Origin: Bacteroidota bacterium
Lineage (GTDB): Bacteria > Bacteroidota > Bacteroidia > Chitinophagales > BACL12
Direction: 5' to 3'
Assembly: GCA_016706255.1 (NCBI GenBank)
Contig: JADJJZ010000014.1
Location: 1 to 15,804 of the forward strand
DNA length: 15,804 bases
Shown here: piece after piece, positions 8,368 to 15,612 of the stretch
How the letters are laid out: each line of letters starts with the position of its first letter
Position numbering within the stretch: position 1 is the first letter of the stretch
Notes under the pieces: model-generated
Seen by the model: only the letters and a program-made list of their open reading frames with translations
Told to the model about the DNA's origin: nothing
Databases searched by the model: none
Translations under genes and position numbers: made by a program

Positions 8368-8463
8368 ATGGACCTTTTATTCATAATGAATGTAAATAGA
8401 TTCCCCGAGATTATATGTATAATTTCTATAATAATGCTTCTTATTTATAAAAAAGGAGAATAA
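8368..8463 (+). CDS. Possible 31-residue membrane peptide or leader ORF
   Basis: ATG 8368 to TAA 8461-8463 encodes a short peptide with a hydrophobic stretch EIICIISIIMLLIY followed by KKGE. Its end carries AAAGGAG (8453-8459), a good Shine-Dalgarno-like sequence for the gene that begins at 8466. It could be a real small membrane protein translated just ahead of that gene, or chance. Confidence 0.3.
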   Translation: MDLLFIMNVNRFPEIICIISIIMLLIYKKGE

Positions 8464-8465
8464 AA

Positions 8466-8986
8466 ATTAAAAAGAATTTTAGTGGTTGGCTTTTTATTTG
8501 GATTTGTTGTACTCTAATTCCACATCAGGTTTTTGGTAACTGGAATGCAATCAAAAAATTTGAAGATAAGGGAATCAGTAAAATTGAATTAAGACCATCC
8601 ACTCCAGGCTGGGAAGTAAACTTAACTGATTCAGTGTTTATTATTCATGACAAAAATCAGATAAATACAATTTGTAATTTCCTGCATAACTGTGATCTTT
8701 ATTTTGCTCAACATTCAAATAGAGTTTGGGAAGCTAATATGATTCTTATTGCAAATGATGGGGACACTTTATTGGTGGAAATAAACAAGCTTGAAAATAA
8801 TTGTATGGTTGTTAATGTGCCTCGAGCGGAATTGAGAAATGATGACCTTGATAATTATTTGGAAACTGTGACTAATTATAATAAACCTCAAATTGGGGAC
8901 AAATAATTCTTAAATACGAAGTAATCAATACTTTAGGTGACAAATATCCAATAAAATTGCGTGAACAGATCAATATTCCCCTGTAA
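8466..8986 (+). CDS. Exported protein of unknown function, apparent ATT start
   Basis: The open frame begins well before any ATG. From ATT 8466 it reads KKNFSGWLFIWICCTLIPHQ, a good signal peptide, then WNAIKKFEDKGISKIELRP. AAAGGAG ends seven bases upstream. I infer either a rare ATT start or an ATG altered by a base error. As written it stops at 8906 after NYNKPQIGDK. One extra A in the following AAATAATT would extend it by IILKYEVINTLGDKYPI to TAA at 8984-8986, so I include that part. The total would be about 173 residues. No known domain is recognisable. Confidence 0.55.
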
Positions 8987-8998
8987 AATTTCTTTTTT

Positions 8999-9020
8999 AA
9001 AAAATTTGTATTTTTATTAT
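8999..9020 (+). promoter_or_regulatory. Promoter-like motif ahead of the lipoprotein gene
   Basis: TTTGTATTTTTATTAT at 9005-9020 is identical over 16 bases to 9847-9862 upstream of the zinc-ribbon gene. The bases AAAATTTG (9001-9008) differ by one from the -7 consensus TAnnTTTG. I see no clear -33 element. Confidence 0.35.
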
Positions 9021-9073
9021 AAATTCTTTAAAAAATTCAATAAAGTTCTATGAATCTAAGTGCCCTTATTAAT

Positions 9074-9682
9074 ATGAAAAGATGTTCGCTGATATTATTA
9101 TGTTATTTATTGATTTTAGGAAGTTGCAAACAACCAACAAAATCGGTCGAGAAGGCTCATCAAGCTAGTCAAACTATTGCGAATAATACGATAGATACTA
9201 TTGGAACAGCCGATAGGTATTTCAATTATCAGCATACCATCATTCAAACAGATTTTTATGATACAGTATTTTCAAAGTTTTCTGACGAAATGGTGGAAGA
9301 TTGTTTTACCTTTTACATGCCAAGCGGAAATATCAACGATACAAAAAGTACAATAAGAATAACAACAAAATCTGGTGAAATGATTTATGAAAAAACTTTT
9401 ACAACGAGTGATATTGTAAACGGATATTCAACTTATAACATTTCTAATGATATAGAAATGGAGGAGTATGTTTTGTGGGAGGCTAGAGCAGTATTGGATA
9501 AAACTTCGTTTGTTGATATTGCCAATGATGAAGGAAATAATATTATTAATTCCACGCCTCTGGAAGACATACAAGACTACGCAACTTTTGTTGAATGCCG
9601 CGATGATAACAGGTTTTTGTTCGTTTTTGGATTTCATGAGGAGGACATTACTATTATTGGATACTCAAAGAAAAAAAAATAA
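9074..9682 (+). CDS. Lipoprotein of unknown function
   Basis: 202 residues from ATG 9074. The upstream ATG at 9050 is in frame but would spoil the signal, because MKRCSLILLCYLLILGSC is a complete lipoprotein signal with lipobox LGSC and cleavage before Cys18. The mature part starts KQPTKSVEKAHQASQTI, then a mixed beta domain (HTIIQTDFYDTVFSKF, STIRITTKSGEMIYEKTFTT, RFLFVFGFHEEDITIIGY) ending in four lysines. It is probably anchored in the outer membrane. A truncated copy of its mature N-terminus sits at 7204-7290. The domain is not one I recognise. Confidence 0.75.
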   Translation: MKRCSLILLCYLLILGSCKQPTKSVEKAHQASQTIANNTIDTIGTADRYFNYQHTIIQTDFYDTVFSKFSDEMVEDCFTFYMPSGNINDTKSTIRITTKSGEMIYEKTFTTSDIVNGYSTYNISNDIEMEEYVLWEARAVLDKTSFVDIANDEGNNIINSTPLEDIQDYATFVECRDDNRFLFVFGFHEEDITIIGYSKKKK

Positions 9683-9840
9683 AGTAGTTGATTTGATTTA
9701 TTGTTGTTAAGGATGGCACTTGAAATATTCGAATACAAGCCAATATAATAAAATAGGCAAAGTTAAACTAACAATAAATGCGAACTGAAAGTAATGCGTT
9801 TCTGATGGACTTAAGCGCTGTCGTTAACATTCCTTTTCCC

Positions 9841-9862
9841 AAAAACTTTGTATTTTTATTAT
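9841..9862 (+). promoter_or_regulatory. Promoter-like motif ahead of the zinc-ribbon gene
   Basis: TTTGTATTTTTATTAT (9847-9862) repeats the 16 bases at 9005-9020. A relaxed version, AAATTTGTAGTTTTATT, precedes the reductase gene at 15043 (about 14966-14982). The common position upstream of unrelated genes suggests a core promoter or leader signal. Confidence 0.35.
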
Positions 9863-9956
9863 GGATTTTAGCGCGACTTTTAGGCCTTCCCAAAACTGAA
9901 CCCCCATACGTGAAATTGTACCCGACATGTAAAAACACATAAAATTTAATACGCTC

Positions 9957-10418
9957 ATGCCAACACTTGATTATGAAACTTGCAAATGTGGTAGCCGGCC
10001 ACCGGTAGTGCTTCAATCGCACTTTACTAATAACCCCATTTCTTGCGCTGACTGCAATTTGGAAGTGGATTTAAACCAATTAAATTTATCAGAAGACCTC
10101 GTTGAAAGGATAGCTCAATGGAACAGTTTTTACAACAGCTTTTATATTATTTGGCTCGACTCAGGAGAATATGAAAAATGGGCAAAAGAGCAACTATCTT
10201 CTGCAGATAGTCCTGTAAATAAACGTGGTTTAACCCTCAGAGATGAAATTGCAGCAAGTATTACATGTTACTATTGGTGGTTTATTGACAATGCTGCCGC
10301 GGAATATAAACCTTTCACAAAATGCCCAAATTGTTTCGGGCAACTTACAAAATATGCAAATAAATATAATGTAAATACACATATTTGCGGACAATGTAAC
10401 ATTATCATCGCGACATAA
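9957..10418 (+). CDS. Double zinc-ribbon protein, DUF2310-like
   Basis: 153 residues, intact, probably cytoplasmic. Two cysteine clusters are visible: CKC at 9-11 with CADC at 30-33, and CPNC at 123-126 with CGQC at 144-147, each able to bind one zinc. Between them lie a helical stretch (IIWLDSGEYEKWAKEQLSSA) and SPVNKRGLTLRDEIAAS ... CYYWWF. The order GL...YYW...CPxC...CGxC recalls Zn-ribbon proteins of the DUF2310 group, which have been suggested to bind nucleic acid. That assignment is from memory and is tentative. The start ATG 9957 follows a non-coding leader with the motif at 9841. Confidence 0.7.
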   Translation: MPTLDYETCKCGSRPPVVLQSHFTNNPISCADCNLEVDLNQLNLSEDLVERIAQWNSFYNSFYIIWLDSGEYEKWAKEQLSSADSPVNKRGLTLRDEIAASITCYYWWFIDNAAAEYKPFTKCPNCFGQLTKYANKYNVNTHICGQCNIIIAT

Positions 10419-10540
10419 GAAACGACTGCTAATGCAGGGTTTGTGTTGGTTGAGTTTTAAAGAATTGCTAAAAATTGTTTAGTTAGACCTTGTCAGTATT
10501 AAATAATTCTAATTGACGACAATTTCAACAAAAAAATAAA

Positions 10541-10843
10541 ATGACAATAGACAAAATTTTGGAAATTGGTATTGACAATAAAGGCAGGCTTTACCTTAAA
10601 CCTGAGAAGCAACGTTTTACACTTATATATAGAACTGCAACAGAAATTCATTGGGAAGACAATGGAAATTTCCTCTATTCACCCAAACCGCGAGAATGGA
10701 CATATTTTGATTGGTTCAGGCAAATAGTAAGAGTGACGGAAACTGAATTCAACTGCAAGCTTATTTTGACAAACGAAACAGTATGGGTAAATACAGCAGA
10801 GGAACTAAAACTACAAATAATTGAATCCCAAAAAAACTCATAA
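10541..10843 (+). CDS. Small cytoplasmic protein of unknown function
   Basis: 100 residues, intact, no signal peptide or membrane segment. It has the order DNKGRLYLKPEKQRFTLIYR, then EIHWEDNGNFLYSPKPREW, then YFDWFRQIVRVTETEFNCKL, rich in aromatic residues and acidic overall. Small stand-alone proteins of this build in Bacteroidota are often orphan or immunity-like proteins, but there is no toxin neighbour here, so I give no function. Confidence 0.7.
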   Translation: MTIDKILEIGIDNKGRLYLKPEKQRFTLIYRTATEIHWEDNGNFLYSPKPREWTYFDWFRQIVRVTETEFNCKLILTNETVWVNTAEELKLQIIESQKNS

Positions 10844-10936
10844 TAAAATAAAGACGCAAAACAACTAATTTTGACATAATATGCCAACGGGGAAAGCAGA
10901 AAACCGAGTAGAGTAAGCAAAGCAAACAAATAAACG

Positions 10937-11188
10937 ATGAAAAAATTTATGATTGATATTCTTTTACAAGGAATAGATGATGAAACGAGAATGAAATTAT
11001 TAGCGAAGGAACAAGAAATAATAAAAGAATGGGAGGACAATGGAACCCTTTTGGCTTCCTACATAAAAGCTGATACCGCCGGAATTTACCTGATACTATC
11101 CGCTGAAGACAAAGCAGACGCAGATAAAAAACTTTCCACGCTCCCTTACTATCCATATATGAAAATCGAAATAATGACGTTGAGGTGA
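10937..11188 (+). CDS. Muconolactone-isomerase-like (YciI/MIase fold) protein
   Basis: 83 residues, intact. MKKFMIDILLQGIDDETRMK, then helix LLAKEQEIIKEWEDNGTLLA, strand SYIKADTAGIYLILSAEDK, helix ADADKKLSTLP, and final YYPYMKIEIMTLR. This is the ferredoxin-like alpha/beta order of small MIase- or YciI-type dimeric barrels, with the usual ...P(Y)Y(P)YM.xEI.xLR ending. Most such stand-alone proteins have no known substrate, so the name describes the fold and not an activity. It is not next to any aromatic-degradation gene. Confidence 0.7.
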   Translation: MKKFMIDILLQGIDDETRMKLLAKEQEIIKEWEDNGTLLASYIKADTAGIYLILSAEDKADADKKLSTLPYYPYMKIEIMTLR

Positions 11189-11255
11189 GAAGATAGGGGC
11201 TAAGGCGGTAGAGGTTATATGTGAAGCGTATCCGAATCATCTAACAATTGGCGAC

Positions 11256-11420
11256 TTGTTTAAACAATATCTATGCAAACTGTTTTTAATAAGTATACTA
11301 ATAAGTTTAGCAATTACGGGTTGCCATTCAACTAAGGCTATAAACTTAATCAAGAAACAGTTTGTTACCTGTTGTTGCGAACCCAATAATAGATCTAAAA
11401 GTGAAAACTCCTTTTTATAA
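11256..11420 (+). CDS. Small lipoprotein, non-ATG start
   Basis: The frame reads LFKQYLCKLFLISILISLA then ITGC, a lipoprotein signal with lipobox and lipidated Cys at about residue 24, then HSTKAINLIKKQFVTCCCEP and a stop at 11418-11420. The best start available in frame is TTG 11256. The frame is open back to 11184 without ATG, so the true start may be TTG or may be hidden by an indel. The mature peptide is about 31 residues with a CCC run. It lies 16 bp upstream of the next gene. Confidence 0.55.
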   Translation: MFKQYLCKLFLISILISLAITGCHSTKAINLIKKQFVTCCCEPNNRSKSENSFL

Positions 11421-11435
11421 TTTAAAACGACAACC

Positions 11436-12148
11436 ATGGAACAATTTGAAATAAGGCATGATGGTTTTAAAGAAATAAGAAAAGCTTTACTAATTAAAGC
11501 AATTCCAAATTCACTATTAGCCGCACTCTTCGGACTTGCAATTGCTTATTTTAGTAATAACGAACAACAAAGCGATGTGAAAACTTTGCTGTTTGCAATA
11601 CCATTGGTGTTGGGACTATTAGCATTTGACTTTATCGTGGCATTAAAAGACAAGAAGCGCTCTTCCATAGTTATAGCCTGATTCTTGATAATAATAGTAT
11701 TATTAGAGAACAAATCAATACACCAACAATAACTGTTTCAACCTCAGATATCACGGAAATTATTAAATATTCAAATGGTAGTTTTACTATAAAAGGAAAT
11801 TCAAACTTTAATGTAATAGGTGTGCCTTCGCAAATAGAAGATTATGAAAAGTTTGAAAAGTTACTTTCGGAAATAAGGCCTATTTCGGTGAAAACGGATA
11901 CACCTTTTCTTCAAAATTTCGAGGATTGATTTCCTATTTACATTAGGCTTAATGGCTACAGTTGCTATTTCCAATGACAAACTCATAGTTGGTGTATCTG
12001 GGACTGTTTTACTTGCAGTTTTGGGTTACTCAGTTTTGAAATACAAAGAAGCAAAAATATTGACTATAAAACGAAAAGAATATTTTGGTGGGTAATTTTA
12101 GTGGCAGCTTCAGTTTGTAGCGTTATGTATTATAAACCAACTATTTAA
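11436..12148 (+). CDS. Membrane protein with PH-like domain, frameshifted as read
   Basis: About 236 residues when joined. ATG 11436 begins MEQFEIRHDGFKEIRKALLI. Two membrane helices follow (SLLAALFGLAIAYF and LLFAIPLVLGLLAF). A shift at 11624-11632 moves the frame to LYRGIKRQEALFHSYSLIL. The soluble part, DNNSIIREQI ... STSDITEIIKYSNGSFTIKG ... VPSQIEDYEKFEKLLSEI, has the strand/strand/helix order of bacterial PH domains, where the last helix follows a P..I.DYE motif. After further shifts near 11920 and 12080 come two or three more helices (VAISNDKLIVGVSGTVLLAV, WWVILVAASVCSVMYY) and stop TAA 12146-12148. It is a probable inner-membrane protein of unknown role. Confidence 0.7.
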
Positions 12149-12261
12149 ATATAAGCAATTACTAACGAAAAAACTCAATTTAATTGCAATTCCCAAAATT
12201 AAATTTATTTTATAAATGTTGCGAAAAGGAAAGTTATAATTAGTTTAATACTTTTAGAACC

Positions 12262-13192
12262 ATGACACAACTAAACAAAATACGGACTTCTAATTATCGG
12301 TATTGCACTCGGAATCGCATATGGACTTGTAGCAAGGTTAGTATTCGGACAAAGTGCAACTTTGGCATCTGTAACATATTTATTTATCGTTCCAACCATT
12401 TTAGGTATTATTCCTTTAATGTTTGCAGACAATAACAAACTAAAATCTTACAGGAACATCATTTTTATACCTTGGCTTACAGTTGTGACCTTTTTTTTGA
12501 CAATGTTCTTGTTTGGAATTGAGGATTTTATTTGTTTGCTAGTTCTTGCTGCACCATTTTTTATTTTAGGAACAGTAGGTGCTAATTTTTAGAATTACAA
12601 ATTAATAAACAAAAAAGAAAAGGAAAATTGTTGACAATAGTTTTGTCCTTTCATATTTGCTCCTATCGAAGAATACATAAATAACCCTTCTGATACTTTC
12701 TATGTTAAAAGTGAGGTTGTTATTGATGCAAATGCTCAATTAATTTGGGACAACATTGTTGAAGTTAAAACAATCAACCAAACTGAATATAATAAGGGGA
12801 TATTCAATTCAATTGGTATTCCAAGACCCATTAGTGCGGAAGTTGATAAAAAAGAAGTCGGTGGTCAGAGAATAGGAAATTTTGAAGGGGGTTTAAAGTT
12901 CATTGAAACAATTACTGAATTTAATGAAAACAAAAAGGTAGCATTCGACATAAAAATTGACCCAACAACAGTGAGCCAAAAGGTATTTGACCAACATATT
13001 TTAAAAGGCAACTATTTCACATTTGTTGATGCAACTTATGAGTTGACAGACCTTAAAAATGGGCAAGTGAAATTGACGCTTTCTTCAAGTTATCAATTGA
13101 CTTCAAAAATTAATTTTTACGGAAAATTTTGGGGCAATTTAATATTGAAGGACTTTCAGGACAGACTATTAAACGTAATTGAAGACAGATGA
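12262..13192 (+). CDS. Membrane protein with C-terminal SRPBCC domain, frameshifted
   Basis: ATG 12262 starts MTQLNK; an extra A in the A4 run near 12280 must be removed to read YGLLIIGIALGIAYGLVARL. Further membrane helices are YLFIVPTILGIIPLMFA, IPWLTVVTFFLTMFLF and ICLLVLAAPFFILGTVG. After shifts around 12590-12660 the frame continues FAPIEEYINNPSDTFYVKSE, VVIDANAQLIWDNIVEV, FNSIGIPRPISAEVDKKEVG, FEGGLKFIETITEFNENKKV and FYGKFWGNLILKDFQDRLLN to TGA 13190-13192. The second half matches the helix-grip SRPBCC (START/polyketide-cyclase) pattern, where VVIDA..IW is the first strand and the long final helix closes the pocket. About 310 residues. I infer a membrane-anchored binder of a hydrophobic ligand, with no proven function. 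Confidence 0.75.
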
Positions 13193-13256
13193 AAAAAAGA
13201 ATTAATGTTGTTTACAGGTATTTTGTGTCGGATTTAAAGAGATTAGAATTTTCAAC

Positions 13257-13287
13257 TTTGCTTTCCTGTTCAACTTTCGTAAATTAG
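13257..13287 (+). promoter_or_regulatory. Bacteroidota-type promoter with a small leader hairpin
   Basis: TTTG (13257-13260) and TAAATTAG (13280-13287, one mismatch to TAnnTTTG) are 19 bases apart, the standard spacing. Just downstream CTGAGC (13288-13293) and GCTCAG (13311-13316) could form a six-pair hairpin in the leader of the gene at 13364. Confidence 0.6.
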
Positions 13288-13363
13288 CTGAGCGCTTTGG
13301 TTTAAATGCAGCTCAGAACGCAAATTGCTATTGTATTTAACAAAATAAATATATAACAAATCA

Positions 13364-13869
13364 ATGAATTCACTTAAATTGGTAGTTACTATTTTTCTCC
13401 TAACAATTGGACGGACCATTTCAGCTTGTGATTGTAATATGCAAGGTAATTTTTACAGGTAGCTCCAAACACAAAACTGGTAGCTTTAGTTAAAGTGACA
13501 AAATATTTGACGTTTAAAGACATTTACGATGTGCAAACCCCAATGTCGATGGAGGTTGAAATTATCGATATTTACAAAGGTGAAGAAAGCCGAAAAACAG
13601 TAATCGTTTGGGGAGACATTGGTAATTTATGCCGCCCTTACCTTTCCAGGTTTAAAGAAGATCAATATTATGTAATCGCGTTTTATGAGGGTTTAGACGG
13701 ATCAAGTAGACGTGCACGCAAACGAAAAACAACAGACTACGCTATTTCTAATTGCGGCGAATATTGGTTGGATGTTGATTTTATTAACAAAATCGCAACA
13801 GGTTCAGTATCTGATAACCAAAATCAAATAACTTTGGATGAGCTGAAATCCAGTCTGGATATAAAATAA
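13364..13869 (+). CDS. Secreted TIMP/netrin-module-like protein, one frameshift
   Basis: About 168 residues. ATG 13364 gives the signal peptide SLKLVVTIFLLTIGRTISA, with cleavage directly before CDC, so the mature chain would start Cys-x-Cys as in tissue inhibitors of metalloproteinases. One T is missing in the T5 run at 13450-13454. Restoring it joins MQGNFLQVAPNTKLVALVKV to TKYLTFKDIYDVQTPMSMEV. Then come EIIDIYKGEE, VIVWGDIGNLCRPYL, EDQYYVIAFYEG and YAISNCGEYW. Mature cysteines are at 1, 3, 69 and 110; animal TIMPs pair Cys1-Cys70 and Cys3-Cys99. The strand order (..V.V...Y/FKG..., C...L, ..YL/VIA, ..C) fits the OB-fold NTR module. It is probably periplasmic or secreted. Whether it inhibits a protease is unknown. 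A good promoter lies at 13257. Confidence 0.65.
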
Positions 13870-13884
13870 TATTATTTCAAGAGC

Positions 13885-14755
13885 ATGTTTTCATTATTCA
13901 AACATAAATCAGAAAATCCTGAATACCTGAATGGGCTGCTTTTTTTCAGCAGTAGTGAATACAGTGAGTTTATAAACGCGATTAATAATTACTTCAAAAA
14001 AGAATGTCACCTACGAACTTGGAGATGGCATGTTGTCGACAGGGAAAACATCTTTGGATTTGCTTCTATAGGACTAATCAATGTTGCGCAAGTTTTTAAA
14101 CAAAACAAGCAAAGAAATTATCGCAAAATTGTCTCCGAGCATTTCGATTCAATGGTTAGCGCTATCAGTTTGAAATGGAATTTAATAAAATTGTTCATGA
14201 CTTTGACAAAGTAAAAATACATTGGCGTTCGCCTTTACCCAAATGACTATGTTGGACATATAGGAAAAGAGTTAACTGTTGGAAAAGATTTTGCGGCGAC
14301 ATTTATTCCATGTTAATTTTGACCTGCCGGAAAGCATAACGAACGTTCAACCTCAGCAAATAGAGCAATGGGGAAGGTCATTTGAGGAATTGTTTGAAGT
14401 AGGGAAACAAAACATAAAGCATAATTACCCTTTAAATATTTCGCAACATAAATTTAATGAGTTGGCAATTTGGTTTGTTGAAGGCAATCATTTCTTTGCA
14501 CCGAACATTGTATTTGATTTAAATAATTATCCCAAGTTACTTGGCTCAAAAGGGTCTATCGTCGGAATTCCGCACAGGCATTCTGTAATTATTTATCCAA
14601 TTGAAAATTTGGAAATTGTTACTGCTATCAATCAACTTATTCCTGCCATTTATGGAATGAACGAGGAAGGGCCCGGATCTATAAGCAACAATCTTTGGTA
14701 TATTGATGGACATTTTGAAAACTTACCCTACAAAATTGAAGACAATAAACAGTAA
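13885..14755 (+). CDS. DUF1444-like (YtpQ-like) protein, frameshifted as read
   Basis: About 291 residues when joined, starting at ATG 13885 (MFSLFKHKSENPEYLNGLLF), 15 bp after the TIMP-like gene. A shift near 14170 joins FEMEFNKIVHDFDKVK to IGVRLYPNDYVGHIGKELTV. One G and one T are then missing (near 14295 and 14315); restoring them reads KDFAGDIYSMLIFDLPESIT. The rest is open: EQWGRSFEELFEVGKQNIKH, FVEGNHFFAPNIVFDL, GIPHRHSVIIYPIENLEIV, YGMNEEGPGSISNNLWY. The order of a short N-terminal domain, the RLYP..Y block and the PHRHSVIIYPI block resembles the DUF1444 family, which has no known function. It is cytoplasmic, without signal or membrane segments. The family name is a cautious guess, but the gene itself is certain. 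Confidence 0.75.
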
Positions 14756-15042
14756 TTTTTCCTGCCCAAAATTTCGCGGAAATGGTAAAGACATTGTCGG
14801 GTAAAGCCTTAAAATTTGAAATGGGCACATTTTCGGCCATTTTAAATCCCCCCCCCAAATATGCTAAAAACAATCATTTCCCGGCTTTTGTCGGACAAAA
14901 ACAGCCAAAATTGAGGTTTTCCTGAAAACAGTACCTTGAGGCATAGTCGCTGGGCGGGTAGTAGAAAATTTGTAGTTTTATTGAAGGAAAATGTAGTGCT
15001 TAAAGATTTAGCACTTTAACGTTGACCTGTAGCTAACAAAAT
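14756..15042 (+). other. Long leader/intergenic region with a C9 run and a hairpin
   Basis: No convincing gene. An open frame 14782-14925 (47 codons, MVKTLSGKALKFEMGTFSAI...) runs through a run of nine C at 14848-14856, read as PPP, but shows no domain. Near the right end AGTGCT (14995-15000) and AGCACT (15010-15015), with flanking A3/T3, form a hairpin with one bulged base, about 27 bases before the ATG at 15043. A promoter-like AAATTTGTAGTTTTATT lies at 14966-14982. The base composition (several GGCC, CCGG and C runs) differs from the A/T-rich gaps elsewhere. Confidence 0.5.
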
Positions 15043-15588
15043 ATGAGAAAAGTAATTGCATTCAATATGACACTTGACGGAGTTTCTGATCATACAGCAG
15101 GAATAGCTGACGAAGGACTTCACCAACATTATTCTGAACTGATAGATAATGCCGGTGTTATTTTATACGGAAGAACAACTTTTCAATTAATGCAATTTTG
15201 GCAAACATTGTTACAAAACCCTTCCGGAGAAAAATCAATGGATGACTTTACAGTTTCAATCGATAAAATTGAAAAAATTGTGTTTTCCAACACACTCAAA
15301 ACCACAAACTGGGAAAGTGCAATAATTGCAACCAGGCCTCTTTCGGATGAAGTTATTCATCTAAAAAAACAACCCGGAAACGACATCCTTATTGGAAGCA
15401 GAAGTTTGATTATTCAACTATTAAATAGTAACCTTATTGACGAATTTCAAATATGTATTCATCCGGTCATCGAAGGAAAAGGCATGTTAATGTTCGACAA
15501 CATTTCGAACAGAATTTTATTAAAACTCATTAAAACAAAATTGCTTAGCCCAGGTGCTATTGTGCTTTATTATGAACCGAGTGCATAG
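15043..15588 (+). CDS. Dihydrofolate-reductase-family (RibD C-terminal domain) protein
   Basis: 181 residues, intact. MRKVIAFNMTLDGVSDHTAG carries the family N-terminal strand and the (S/T)LDG motif. GVILYGRTTFQLMQFW is the typical GR.T(F/Y)..M..FW block, IVFSNTLKTTNWESA follows, then NDILIGSRSLIIQLLNSNLI with the nucleotide-binding glycines and DEFQICIHPVIEGKG; it ends LLSPGAIVLYYEP. This matches the stand-alone YyaP/YwjB-like members of the RibD_C (PF01872) family, which bind NADPH but mostly have no proven substrate. It is cytoplasmic. It is not beside other riboflavin genes, so a biosynthetic role is unlikely. Start ATG 15043 follows the leader hairpin at 14995. Confidence 0.9.
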   Translation: MRKVIAFNMTLDGVSDHTAGIADEGLHQHYSELIDNAGVILYGRTTFQLMQFWQTLLQNPSGEKSMDDFTVSIDKIEKIVFSNTLKTTNWESAIIATRPLSDEVIHLKKQPGNDILIGSRSLIIQLLNSNLIDEFQICIHPVIEGKGMLMFDNISNRILLKLIKTKLLSPGAIVLYYEPSA

Positions 15589-15612
15589 GATACACACTTT
15601 TAAAATATATAA

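Noticed and set aside
13189..13287. 32-codon ORF overlapping the SRPBCC stop by ATGA
   Set aside because: Its second half coincides with the TTTG / TAAATTAG promoter of the next gene, and it has no recognisable protein pattern; probably chance.
4119..14755. Programmed frameshifting as the cause of the breaks
   Set aside because: The shifts go in both directions, occur in many unrelated genes, and lack the usual slippery heptamer plus downstream structure.
6300..15042. Integron cassette array
   Set aside because: The one-way small genes suggested it, but I could find no paired RYYYAAC ... GTTRRRY sites with complementary inner boxes in the gaps, and no integrase. Single matches (for example GTTAGAC near 10482, ATCTAAC near 11239) have no partner.
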